Assembly (NCBI RefSeq): GCF_028372415.1
Contig: NC_092872.1
Coordinates: forward strand, 548,202,205 to 548,266,204
Direction: 5' to 3'
Length of the DNA stretch: 64,000 nucleotides
Source: Notamacropus eugenii
Lineage: Eukaryota; Chordata; Mammalia; Diprotodontia; Macropodidae
This document shows, one piece after another, positions 53,484 through 63,539 of this stretch (positions are counted from its first letter, which is position 1; each line of letters starts with the position of its first letter). A program made the translations under genes and the position numbers. Below the pieces are notes generated by a model. That model was not told the DNA's origin and did no database searches. It was given only the letters and a program-made list of their open reading frames with translations.

Positions 53484-53559
53484 TTTTCATGAATAAGTTT
53501 GACCAGATACCTGCCAAGCTCCCACTCTACTCTCAAATTCTGTAATTCTGTGATGTATA

Positions 53560-53584
53560 TACATACATACATACATACATACAA
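53560..53584. repeat. (TACA)n microsatellite
   Basis: Six TACA units directly after the CR1/L3 terminus. CR1-clade 3' ends often carry short tandem repeats, so the array may have seeded there. Confidence 0.85.
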
Positions 53585-53804
53585 ATATATATATGTTTAT
53601 ATAAAGTAGATAGAAAGTGATTTGGGGGAGGTAGGAATCAGAAGAAACTACAATTTGAGGAAACTAGTGTTTATCTCATCTTGCTAAACAGCATATTATT
53701 ATAAAATGTCATTAGGTTGGAAGTTATCATCTGGCAAATGAACCCAGTCTAAGCCCAGTTTCCACAGACCTATATAGGATGCAGAATTCATTCAGAGAAA
53801 GTCT

Positions 53805-53960
53805 ATATTGCAATCAATCAATCAAAAAGCTTCTGCTAAGAACTTACTATGTGCCAGACACGGTACTAAGCACTGGGAATAAAAAATACAAAATGCAAAA
53901 CCAGCCTCTGCTCTCTGGGAGTTTCCCTTCTAATGGAGGGAAGGACAATAATAACCAGAT
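53805..53960 (+). repeat. Ancient 'ctcaaggagct' repeat
   Basis: 'caatcaatcaatcaaaaagc', 'cttactatgtgccagacacg' and 'gggagtttcccttctaatgg'. Confidence 0.65.
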
Positions 53961-54238
53961 AATTTGTCTGACTTCCCTTTGACATCTAGCCCATTAAATC
54001 TTCATTTCTTGGCAGAACCTGGCAGAAAACAGAGAAAGACTGAGCGAGACAGGATGGAATCAAAGTCAATAAAATCTCCATGAGGATGAGAAGGGGAAGG
54101 CAGACTTTCTTATCAATTCTTGTCAGACAAAAACAAATCACTGACTAGGCTGGACAGCTTTTACCAATAGAAAGGACGTGTGACTTCTGTCAAGAGTTCA
54201 AAACATCCATCCCAACCTTCAGGGAAGAAAAAAAAGTC

Positions 54239-54581
54239 CAGGAAAGCTGTTTCTACTGCCAGAGACAAATTCCTTCTCCTGGGATGGAGAGTGTGCCCTG
54301 ATGCCTATCTCTGTAGCAATCAGCCTTCATTGACACTAACCAAGATTTCATAAAAACAGGTTTGCTACTTGACTTCTGGTCAGTCAGAGGTGTCCACCAT
54401 GGAGTGGTTTCTGGATGAGCCAAAAGGCTTTCAGCGGCAGGAAGTTGTTGGGGGTCTATTGCCTCCCTAAGGCTGGTCTGTGGTTTGGGTGGGATGTTCT
54501 ATTAGTCACATATGCTGAGGAGAAAAGAGGCCTGGCCTCTTTCTGAGGCAATCCTGGTAAATGTTAGAAAAATGGAGGAGC
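54239..54581 (+). repeat. Older direct duplication, copy 2
   Basis: Second copy of the segment at 53110-53483. It includes the CR1-derived edge 'gacaaattccttctcctggg', so copy 1 is the likelier source. It lacks about 12 bp near its right end. Confidence 0.8.
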
Positions 54582-54624
54582 CAGCCTGTAGTGCTGTTCT
54601 AAACCTCTCCCTGTCTGCTGCTCT

Positions 54625-54694
54625 ATGTGGAGCTGCTTTCTCACTATCTGTCTTCCAGGCCTAGAATGCTCTCTCCTCATGTCAGCCTCTTGGC

Positions 54695-54737
<43 letters not shown>

Positions 54738-54940
54738 ACACACACACACACACACCCCTGAGATTACCTTCCATTTACTTTGTATCTATCTAATATGTGT
54801 GATTTTTTTGCATATTGTACTCTCCCACCCTCATCTACCCTATTAGAATGGAAACCTTTTTTTTTTTTGCATCCTTAGCACTTAACATGGTACCTGGCAC
54901 ATAGTAAGAGCTTAATAAATGCTTTTTGATTGACTTATTG
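54625..54940 (+). mobile_element. L2 3' region with an internal CA microsatellite
   Basis: 'aatgctctctcctcatgtca', then (CA)n at 54697-54757, then 'ctgagattaccttccattta' and the terminus 'tggtacctggcacatagtaa'. Compared with 52341-52468, about 60 bp of L2 are replaced by the CA array. Confidence 0.8.
54697..54757. repeat. (CA)n microsatellite
   Basis: About 28 CA units with two CC interruptions. Likely length-variable. Confidence 0.95.
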
Positions 54941-55053
54941 TTTACTACCCTGAGATCAGATGGGGTGAGATTCACATTTTAGCTTCCAGCTAGAATACGG
55001 TAGCTTGAGTTATCAATTTGCAGTTCACCCCACTCCCTCATGCATACAGTGAC

Positions 55054-55067
55054 ACCCCCCCCCCCAA
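55054..55067. repeat. Poly(C) run
   Basis: A run of about 13 C, unusual in this AT-rich window and prone to sequencing error. Confidence 0.8.
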
Positions 55068-55529
55068 CTTCTGACATCCAGAACAACTGTCTTCTTGGCT
55101 GCTGTCTGAATTCTACCATCTGGACTCCATCCCATTGGCAGAAGGTCTTGCTCCTTGTCAAAATGCCTGTTTCCTGGGAGGGTTCATACTTTAAGCAATC
55201 AGTCATTTACACTTTGGAAATACAGTGAAAATAAAAGTTATCAGCGTATATGAGTACAAGGGAGAAAACAGGAGGGTACTGGGCACTTCAGGTAGGTGTG
55301 AGGAGGACCCACCAAAGGGTGAAAGGGAAAATGTCATAGAGGGCAAAGAAAAACTTTAATGGAAAATCTAGTTAACAGAAGTAAAGCAATAGAGTTAGAA
55401 AAAGGACAGGACTCCCTGTCTCCTTCCATCTCTGTTGCCTGTCTACACTGACCTAGGACCATACACCTTCTATCAGTCACCTTCTATCAGTGAGTAAGAA
55501 AATAGTAGCAACAGAACAGCAAAGAAACT

Positions 55530-56767
55530 AGGGCCTTGAGACAGATTTCCAGCAACATGTGCTTTGAGGAGTTTCAGAAAGTATAGGAGCATGACAGTGT
55601 GGAACTAAAATGCAAAATGAAATTTGGAATCTACTTACTACCAAAGGCAGAAACTGGAAAATGTCCTGTGTTTTACTGGCTGTCTAGTTTACTTGTATAG
55701 AACAAAATTTTATCACAAAAACTGGTTATCACCAAGCTACAGCAGAACATGGTCTCGTTATTGTTGTACCAGACACTAGTCCACATAGCTGCAATAATAA
55801 AGGAGAGGGTAAGAGCTGGGACTTTGGTACTGGTGCTGGTTTTTACATGAATGCCACTAAAGAACCTTGGAAAACCAACTATAAGATGCGCTCTTATGTA
55901 ATAGATGAGCTGCCCAAGCTGGTAGATGCCAAGAGAAGCTGACCCAGAGAAGATAGCTATTTTTGGCCATTCTACGACAGGCAATGGAACTCTGATTTGT
56001 GCTTTGAAGAATCCCAGAAAATACAAATCTGTGTCAGCATTCTCTCTAATCTGCAATCCAATGCTCTGATCTTGGTGGAGTAAGGCCTCAGTGGATATTT
56101 AGGATCAGATCAAAGTAAGCGTGAGACATTTGATGTTACTCATCTTGTGAAATCTTATCCAGATTCTCAGTTGGATATTTTAATGGATCAAGACAAAGGT
56201 GACCAGTTCCTTAAAGATGAGCAGTTACTCCCTGTAACTGACTGTGTAAAATGGAAAATTCCAGTTGTTTTTAGCTCACGAGAGATGTGATCATAACTAC
56301 TACTTCATTGCAACTTTTGTTAATGATCACATCAGACATGATGCAAAACACATAAAGCTTCATAAACAAGTGATCTCAAAGCTATAAAAGTTATCATGTA
56401 AACTAAACTTTTGAAAAGACAGAATTATAACATGAAAAATCACTGCCTATGAACATTTACTTCTAATTTTTATCTAAGGCTGAACACCTTCTGAATAAAT
56501 CTATAAAATCAAACAATCTGATTCCTTTTTGTTCTCCATAAGTACTCTGACAAAAGATATGTCATAACCTAGGAGCCATTTGAAATCTTGGTAAAATTAA
56601 GTTTAAAGGATCACAAATTATGCAAATGATCACAGTTGACTGTAAAGAATACGGTGATTCAGATATACTTGGGGTTGTAACAATAAGTTGTTGATCATTG
56701 GGTGTACCCATTCTTAGAAAATTAAAATTAAATTATGGAACTGTATCTCAGCAACTGAATAAAAAGA

Positions 56768-56770
<3 letters not shown>
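55530..56770 (+). pseudogene. ESD: Processed pseudogene of esterase D / S-formylglutathione hydrolase
   Basis: ESD hydrolyses S-formylglutathione in cytosolic formaldehyde detoxification. This intronless copy follows the protein from its first codon to its end. The start ATG is AGG at 55530. Codons then give 'QISSNMCFEEFQKV', a TAG at 55584 and '[18 protein letters not shown]'. One base is missing near 55692, after which the shifted frame gives '[11 protein letters not shown]' and '[19 protein letters not shown]'. The frame returns near 55940. The nucleophile serine is kept in GHSTT (55965-55979; GHSMG in the family), and '[16 protein letters not shown]' follows. More stops and shifts come after 56070, with '[19 protein letters not shown]' and '[18 protein letters not shown]' still legible to about 56352. 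The 3' UTR seems to run to an AATAAA at 56758 with an A-rich end. No introns, so retrotransposed by LINE machinery. Confidence 0.92.

Positions 56771-56771
<1 letters not shown>

Positions 56772-56803
<32 letters not shown>
56772..56803. repeat. (GA)n microsatellite
   Basis: About 15 GA units just downstream of the pseudogene's last poly(A) signal and A-rich 'aaaaagaaaa'. It may have grown from a decayed A-tail. Confidence 0.9.
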
Positions 56804-56806
<3 letters not shown>

Positions 56807-56849
56807 ACTGAATTTATAGTTATGGACCTCAAGTTAAAAATCCCAGTTA

Positions 56850-56965
56850 TCTTGCTTGTTTCCTATATGACACTGGTCATTTCTCTGGACCCCGTTATAA
56901 CATGTTTAAAGTGAAGGGATTGAATTAAATTTCTTACTGTTCCTTTCAGCTTTAAGTCCTGTGAG
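56850..56965 (+). repeat. MIR 3' half
   Basis: 'atgacactggtcatttctct', 'taaagtgaagggattgaatt' and 'tttcagctttaagtcctgtg'. Confidence 0.6.
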
Positions 56966-57144
56966 TCAGTCCATGAACAGACTTTTAGTTGGATTTTAGG
57001 AAGTGCGTAAATTTCAGATAGAGGAGTGGTGTGGGGGCTTTTCCTATTTGAGAAAATGTATATGCTCTGAGAGGGAGTGTGGCTTTGTATAGGGGGCAGG
57101 AAAAGTGACAGTCTACTTTAACACATGTCAGAAACATAAAGAAG

Positions 57145-57245
57145 AAGAGAGGTAGCCTGGTGTACAAAAAAGAGCTTTGGACTGTCTGGATGTCAGAAGA
57201 CATGGTTTCTGATCTTTACTATGGGACCTCTCTCTCTGGGAGTTA
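57145..57245 (+). repeat. MIR 5' half
   Basis: 'gtagcctggtgtacaaaaaa', 'gactgtctggatgtcagaag'. Confidence 0.55.
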
Positions 57246-57404
57246 GTTTCCCTTCTTTGGCCTCTGTTTCCCCTTTTGGTGGTTCCTCCTCACACCTACC
57301 TGAAGTGTCCAGTGTCCTGTTCTCTTCCCTGTACCCATCCTTTATTCTCACTAGGGTGTAAATGACTGATAGCTTAAAGTGTGAACCCTCCTAGTTCCCC
57401 TGTC

Positions 57405-57635
57405 ATTGTTGTTCAGTAGTTCAGATGGGTTCACTCTTGGTGACCCCATGGATCAACTGTCCATGGGGGTTTCTAGTTAAAGATACTGGACTGGTTTTCC
57501 ATTTCCTTCTCCAATTGGCAGGAGTTAAGTGACTTGCTTAGGGTCACATAGCTAGTAAGTATCTGGGTCAGATTTGAGCTTTGGTCCTTCTGAGTCCAGG
57601 TTCAGTGCTCCATCCACTGTGCCACCTAGCTGCAC
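57405..57635 (-). mobile_element. RTE-tailed SINE, internally shortened
   Basis: 'cattgttgttcagtagttca', 'tggtgaccccatggatcaac', 'gccatttccttctcc'-like sequence, then 'gcttagggtcacatagctag' and head 'tccactgtgccacctagctg'. The tail reads 'ccccatggatc' like the BovB fragment at 51119, unlike the usual 'ccccatttgg'. Confidence 0.85.
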
Positions 57636-57639
57636 CCTA

Positions 57640-58900
57640 CCCTGGTTTGCCTACTCTTCCACTAAAAAAGAAGAGGGTTAGATTAAGTCATCCCTATATA
57701 TTGTCATAAGCACATAGTCAAGGCATTCATGAAGTAGAACAGGAAAGCAGCTTCTGATGTCATTAACCTTAAAGTAGGTATTGATATCTCTTTGAGACTG
57801 CCTACAGGAAACAAATGAAAACAAAGGGAGAGTGAACCTCTGGAGGTAGTAGCAGAATTGTGTGTGTTGATAGCAGAAATAAGACATACAAGTGAGGCTG
57901 TTTTATGGCAGAATAATTTTCTAGGGAGTTTGATGATCTGGTTAGTTTTCCCTATGCGTTTGTGTTCTTTTTTCTATGTTTTGTGTCCCCAGGGAAACGA
58001 CCGTGCTGTGAACTACCTGAGGTCTGGGCCCCAGAGAGCAGGCAAGGGTTTGGGCTGTGATGACAGGTTGTCACAAAATCAGAGAAAAATAAAAATAAAT
58101 GACAGCTCTTCCTCAGCTCTTCCCTTTTCTCTAGGGTGTGCCAGGGTCAAAGAGTATGGTACCCAGACAACCTTTGAGATTCAGCGATCCTGTGAAACTG
58201 ACTGTGGCAGGGTGTAGGCTGGAGAAAAATGAGGAAATGAGGTCACACGGGTTAATGGGGCTTATGAGACCTTGACAAGAAGGCTTAGCAATGGGTGAGA
58301 AACGAGGTTTTCAACCCCTGTTTTAAATTCTTTCAACTTTCAACATCATGAGGAAAAATGTATATTCTGAAACATAATATGACCTGGAAAGGAGGGACCA
58401 CATGATGCAGCCATCACTCTCTTTGGCAGGGCTGTGCCCCTGGCTGCCTCTTACTCTCTGCTCCGGGAGGGCTGTCACCATTGTCCTACTTAGCAAACTT
58501 CCTGGTGTTCAAGGTGACACCCTCCCACCCCTTTTAATCATCAGTACCAAGAAGAAAATCTCATCTGTGCCTTTGCTTCCCTAAATGACCTACTGATAGG
58601 CCACTCAAGGCTGCCTCCTGGAGCTTTGGGATTGACCTAATTGCTCAGAGTGTGTGAAAGACTTTTAGAGCTTTTTGAGTGGTTTTTTTCTATTTTAAAG
58701 TGAGTTGGAATGGGTGTGGAAAGTGCTGATTCATCACTTTGCTGGGTAGATGGATGGGTTGCTACTCTTTGGGGCTGGCCAATTAGGGAGTGTCCTGGAG
58801 TTCCCAGCAGGGCACTGGGCCTTTTGGTAACATACGGGACAAAGGGGCCATCTGTCAATGAACTTGACCTGCCTCCTGCCTCCTGCCTCCTTTTCCAGCC
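57640..58900. other. About 1.25 kb without recognised repeats
   Basis: Somewhat more GC-rich than its surroundings at 58390-58620. Two acceptor-like pyrimidine-AG sites ('gttttgtgtccccag' ending about 57991 and 'cccttttctctag' ending about 58135) precede stretches that stay open in one frame, but no donor or homology supports an exon. Confidence 0.4.
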
Positions 58901-58904
58901 TTAT

Positions 58905-59580
58905 TTCACAGTGCTACTCTACACATACGCTTCTGTCCAGTCAGCCTGTCCCTACTAGCTGTTTTTCTGACATGGAATTGCTTCTCATACTGCTGTACGT
59001 TTGTAGAGGTGATGATCCAGGTTTAGAATACACTGTCTCCTCATCTTTGACCTATGGTATTTTTAGTTTCCTTCAAAGAATAGTTCAAGTGCCACTTCCT
59101 AAATAAGGCTTTTGTTTATTCTCCATTATTAGCACTCCCTACTGAAATGACTTTGAATGTATATGACTTTTGTGTATCTTTGTCAGTTACTTATTACACA
59201 TATCAAAAGGCAGCTAGATAGCTCAGTGGATTGAGCACTGGACCTGGAGTCAGGAAGACCTGAGTTCACAATGGGTCCCAGACACTTACTAGCAGTTTGA
59301 CCTTGGGCAAATCACTTAAACTCTATTTGCTTTTATCCGCAGGAGAAGGAAATGGCAAACCACTCCAGTATCTTTGCCAAGATAATACCATGGACAATAT
59401 AGTCTATGAGGTCGTGATGAATCAGACATGATTGAACAATAAATTGTAAGTATTATGTCCCCTAAATAGAATGTAAGCTTTCTGAAGACAGGCACACTAT
59501 TTCATATTTGTCTTTGTGCCCCTAGAGCCTTACTTGACACTTTCACATAGCAGGCACTAAATAAATCTTAATTGAATTAA
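58905..59580 (+). mobile_element. L2 3' region split by an RTE-tailed SINE
   Basis: 'atcatcgggtttagaataca'-type L2 coding end ('ctcatctttgacctatggta', 'aatagttcaagtgccacttc') before, and 'taaatagaatgtaagctttc' with 'agcaggcactaaataaatct' after the SINE at 59208-59445. The two parts join into one L2. Confidence 0.78.
59208..59445 (+). mobile_element. RTE-tailed SINE
   Basis: 'ggcagctagatagctcagtg', 'ctggagtcaggaagacctga', 'gaaatggcaaaccactccag' and 'cagacatgattgaacaat'. Flanking 'gttacttatta' and 'taagtattatg' are not a clear duplication. Confidence 0.88.
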
Positions 59581-59796
59581 AATGTTTGTTGAAGGCCCTA
59601 GACACTATTTATGTTTTCTCTCTGATGAAAGATGCTTTCTCCCCAGATGGGACATAAGGAGTAAACTCATCTGGTACCATTCAGATAAGAAGCATGAAGC
59701 TGGCTCTGACCATAGTGTTCATCATTACTCACTTCCCCAATTCTGTGTTGGGTTGTGGAGCAGCACATGCCTTGATCCTTACTGGCACAGTCACTT

Positions 59797-59845
59797 ATAA
59801 CACACAACATACACACACATACACATATACACACACACACACCCC
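59797..59845. repeat. (CA)n microsatellite
   Basis: Interrupted CA/TA units. Confidence 0.9.
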
Positions 59846-60039
59846 TCCCTGGCACCGCACCACAGTAACAACACACAGTGAAGAGATTGGGAAACTAAGG
59901 ATTAAACAATGGGCCCCCAGCCTCAACCTGTCCCTCCTTCTGTACTTAACCCACTAATGCTCATTACCTTAACACCATATCCAGACAGGCTATCTAAAAC
60001 ACACCAACCCTCTTTTCCTGAACTGGACTCCTTGGAGAG

Positions 60040-60300
60040 ACAGTGAGGGGCAGTAGAAGTGTTGGATTTGGACTCAGAATGTTCACCTACCAGTACTGCC
60101 CCTATCATTTGTCAGCTGGGTTATCTTGGTCAAGTCATGTACCTTCTCTGGTCTTTAGTTTCCTCATCAATAAAAACTATATAAAATAGCAAATCAAAAG
60201 AATAATGAGATAATAATCACAGCAGCTTACCTCATACGGTTGTTGAGGAAAGCACTTTGTAAATTCTAAAGCTCTATAGAAATATTCATGATAATAATGG
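60040..60300 (+). repeat. THER1/MIR-type SINE
   Basis: 'ggggcagtagaagtgttgga', 'gggttatcttggtcaagtca', 'tagtttcctcatcaataaaa', 'cggttgttgaggaaagcact'. Complete to the tail. Confidence 0.78.
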
Positions 60301-60955
60301 AGATAGTAAATAATGAAAATACCCATGCAGTCAGCTTCCTTTCAGGTTGTTTTCTACCTCCATTCTCTGTAGTGTCCTGTGTTCTTTCTATACCGACACC
60401 TAGATAACATTAGGCACCCATATTGTGGCCTGAGGTTGTAAAGGGAGGGAGCACGTATTTTTTTTTTAATGGGCCCCTGAGATTCTCCATCAGCTAGTTC
60501 TGCTCCATTTCAATAATTGGTTCTTGCTCTATATATAGCCATTGGTACTGATTGTAAAAAGCAGCTGGTCCCTGAGATTTTGGTGGCAAAATAGCCAAGG
60601 GAGAATTTGGGATCATTTTTATTTTTAGTGAATGTGGGTAATGAATCGGGTTGGGACATCTCCAGTGGGCGTGCTTAGTCCCAACAGGAGATAAAATTTA
60701 GCTCAGAATCATCTGACTTGCCAGCATAATTAGGGCCCCATTTCATCTTCTAGTGAGAGATGGACAAATAGAAGGGAAGTGAAGAGGGAGTGATCAAAAT
60801 GGATCTGAAACTCTTGGGCCTTGTTTGAAGATTAGAGACCCTAAATTTAGTTAAGTGGTACTTAAAGAAGGATGTCTTCTACCAAATGTTTCAGGGTGGG
60901 AGTATTGGGATGGTGTGAGTTAATGAAGATACCCCAGTTTATCCTAACTGCAAGA
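60301..60955. other. No feature recognised
   Basis: Unassigned sequence with a T run at 60460. Confidence 0.4.
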
Positions 60956-60959
60956 GGTT

Positions 60960-61540
60960 CAGAATCATTGAATCTCAAAACTGGAAGGGAAGTCATCTCA
61001 TCCAACCCATACCTGACCAAGAATCCTCCTAGTATTGCTGACCACTGTAAAGGTCTTTGATAATGGGCAACACACGAACTCAATTCAATTTGGCAAGCAT
61101 TTATTAGCTACCCAGGCACTGGGAACACAAAGACAGATACAAAAGTCCCTGCTTTCAAGGATTTTACATTCTTTCTGGGAAAGATAGCATGTACACAAAT
61201 AAATACCAAACATGCATAAAACAACAAAATATCTGTGTGTTTGGGTGGTTGGGTATTATTAACAAATACTAACAAAACCTCCTGAGACAGTACATTTCAC
61301 TTGTGTACAACTCAATTTGTTAGCGAGTTTCTCCTTACATGCTCCTATTTCTGCATTCTGGGGCCAAAGCAGAATAGGTCAATATGAGATATAAGATGTC
61401 AATATAAAAGCCCTTCATATTCAAGATTCAAATTCAAATTCAAGAAGGCTGCCACTATTTCTTCCTAAACTTCTCTGGGTTGAACAGAAACTTTAGTGTG
61501 TCATATTCTGTGATCTTTCCATCCTCCTGCTCATCCTTTT
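60960..61540 (-). mobile_element. CR1/L3 3' end, minus strand, split by an ancient repeat
   Basis: 'agaatcattgaatctcaaaa' and 'ctcatccaacccatacctga' (60960-61080) continue after 61083-61260 with 'cgagtttctccttacatgct', 'gcattctggggccaaagcag' and 'caagaaggctgccactattt'. Reversed CR1/L3 3' UTR order. Confidence 0.65.
61083..61260 (+). repeat. Ancient 'ctcaaggagct' repeat
   Basis: 'caagcatttattagctaccc' and 'tccctgctttcaaggatttt'. Inserted into CR1/L3. Confidence 0.6.
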
Positions 61541-61559
61541 CTGAAAGCATTTCCAATGA

Positions 61560-61915
61560 TCAGTCATTCACTTAAGAAGCATTTATTAAATGCTTACTAT
61601 GTCCTAGACACTGTTCTAAGAAATGGGGATACAAAAAAAACTTAAACTAGTACCTGCTCACAGGGAACTCACACTGTAGTGAGGGAGTGGCATTGTGCAA
61701 AAAAAAAGTACATATAGGATATATGTGTGTATACATGTATGTGTATGTGTGTATGTATATGTATATATACACACATGATATGCATACACATATATGGTAA
61801 TCTCAGAGGGAAGATACTAGCAGTTGGGAGTGGAGGGAGGAAAGGATTCCCAGTTCTCATTAAGAAGGCTGGATTTGAACTAAGTCTTGAAAACCAGGGA
61901 AACCAAGGAGCTCGA
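61560..61915 (+). repeat. Ancient 'ctcaaggagct' repeat, split by a microsatellite
   Basis: 'aagaagcatttattaaatgc', 'gctcacagggaactcacact', then a TATG/CACA microsatellite (61710-61800), then 'aggctggatttgaactaagt' and 'cttgaaaaccagggaaacca', which is the family's 3' part. Confidence 0.65.
61710..61800. repeat. (TG/TA/CA)n microsatellite
   Basis: Interrupted TATG and CACA units. Confidence 0.9.
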
Positions 61916-62145
61916 TTTCATCTCACATTCACACTTCCCCACTTCTGTTGTCATAATCATATTAAATGAAAAGTTAGGACAATCACAGTAGCTCAGAAAC
62001 TACAGTTAGGATAATTCCTAACATTTGGTAAGAGGTTTGACTCTCTGCCTGAATTTAAATTCATATTTATTTCTAGTTAACGCTGGTCTCTTTAGGATTG
62101 AAGCAAAAATTCAAATTACTGGTAACACTGGTATAAAGAGATGTT

Positions 62146-62398
62146 ATGTTGTTCAGTCATTTTTCAGTCATGTCTGACTCTTTGTGATCCCATTTGGAGT
62201 TTTCTTGGCAAAGATACTGGGGTAGTTTGCCATTTACTTCTCCAATTCATTTTATGGATGAGGAAATTGAGGCAAACAGGATTAAGCGACTTGCCCAGGG
62301 ATACACAGTTAGGTGTCTGAGGCTGTATTTGAACTCAGGAAGATGATCTTTCTGATTTCAAGCCCAGTGCTCTATCTAATGAGCCATATAGTTATAAG
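62146..62398 (-). mobile_element. RTE-tailed SINE
   Basis: 'atgttgttcagtcatttttc', 'gactctttgtgatcccattt', 'tttatggatgaggaaattga', 'acttgcccagggatacacag' and head 'tctatctaatgagccatata'. Confidence 0.88.
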
Positions 62399-62399
62399 T

Positions 62400-62940
62400 T
62401 ATAATGTCTCTTAAAGGACAGTCACCAGGAAAGGAAATTAAGGGAAGAGCAGACATTCCCCTTGTATCATCCCTCAGTCCTTAAAGAGTTGGGTACAATT
62501 GAAAGTTATAATCTGAGTTCTGATCTGGGATATCTAAAGGGGTCAGTGGTTCTCCTCTGTCTCTTCTTTCTCTCCTGAAGTTCCACCCTAGGTTTTATTT
62601 CTCTTTTCATCTATTGTTCCTGTGCATCTAATGCCTTCTGGCTCAACTCTTGAGGTTCCACTTTTCCCTCTCAGTCTCTCTTGCATAGGCTGTGTGTATC
62701 TCTTTAAGAATTCCGGGATGTGATTCAATTTTACCTTCTGGTCCAAAGATGGCAAGAGTTCCAAATCTCTCGCAGTCCTGAGAGAGACTGTTTATTCCTT
62801 TGAACTACACTTTTCAGGATGCCAGGCAGCTTTCAAACCATTAGTACACTAGTGCAAAGATCATTCTCCTTGGAAGAAAAAACAGAAGCAAAATGAGATG
62901 AGTCGGTCTGCCTTCTCTTGTGTCATTCATTATCATCATC
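62400..62940. other. No feature recognised
   Basis: Unassigned sequence. Confidence 0.4.
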
Positions 62941-62944
62941 AGCC

Positions 62945-63060
62945 CATTAATCAATCAATAGGCATTTATTGAGTACCTACTTCATGCCTCGTACCGTGGT
63001 AGGCACCATGGAAATAAATGCAAAATTGAAGCAATCTCTGCCCCCAAGGAGCATCAGTAA
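62945..63060 (+). repeat. Ancient 'ctcaaggagct' repeat
   Basis: 'aatcaatcaataggcattta', 'tgagtacctacttcatgcct' and 'ctctgcccccaaggagcatc'. Confidence 0.65.
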
Positions 63061-63188
63061 TGAAAAGTAGATGTTTTTAATCCTACTTTTGCTTCCAACA
63101 CAACTTTTAGAAGCCCTCTTGTTCTTAGCATTCATTCCCAACCTTGACTTGTTCTAGTATTTCCTGTGTTATTCTTGCAGCACTGTTC

Positions 63189-63275
63189 TACCCTTTCATT
63201 TATCCTGATATTTGCCATTACTTCTACTTGTCATTACTTGAAGTAATGGCAAGTAATAGGATAAATGAAAGGGTA
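63189..63275. repeat. Near-perfect inverted repeat (36-bp arms)
   Basis: Left arm 63189-63224 begins 'taccctttcatttatcct'; right arm 63240-63275 ends 'aggataaatgaaagggta'. 33 of 36 positions pair, with a 15-nt spacer that itself contains 'tacttgtcattactt'. No coding or promoter context. Confidence 0.92.
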
Positions 63276-63278
63276 AAA

Positions 63279-63530
63279 CATATATATATATATATGTGTC
63301 CATATTATATATAGACATATGTATATATTATATGTAGACATATAGACATTATATATAGACATATACATATGAATATATTATATATAGACATATATATGTC
63401 TATGTTACATATAGACATATATAGATATATGTGTATATATAGACATATATGTTATATATAGACATATATTATATATAGACATATGTATGTGTATATATAC
63501 ATATACACATATGGAACATATATACATCTT
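63279..63530. repeat. TATATAGACATA-type minisatellite
   Basis: About nine occurrences of 'tagacat' spaced by TATATA/TATGTA segments over 250 bp, starting three bases after the inverted repeat. Unit length varies, roughly 14-30 bp. Confidence 0.85.
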
Positions 63531-63539
63531 CTATGTATA

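Larger units (their letters stand above)
50220..53555 (+). mobile_element. CR1/L3-clade LINE, multiply interrupted
   Basis: The largest ancient LINE here. Recognisable pieces: an ORF2 stretch at 50220-50462; palm and thumb region at 51306-52340; 3' coding and UTR at about 52700-53165; and a terminus with 'ttctgtaattctgtga' at 53540-53555. Inserted material: L1 plus BovB-like RTE (50463-51299), L2 plus SINE (52341-52695), and about 285 bp of other sequence (53170-53455). It has many stops and frameshifts. Confidence 0.8.

Noticed and set aside
55673..56056. 127-codon minus-strand open frame
   Set aside because: It is antisense to the ESD pseudogene, whose homology is clearly on the plus strand.
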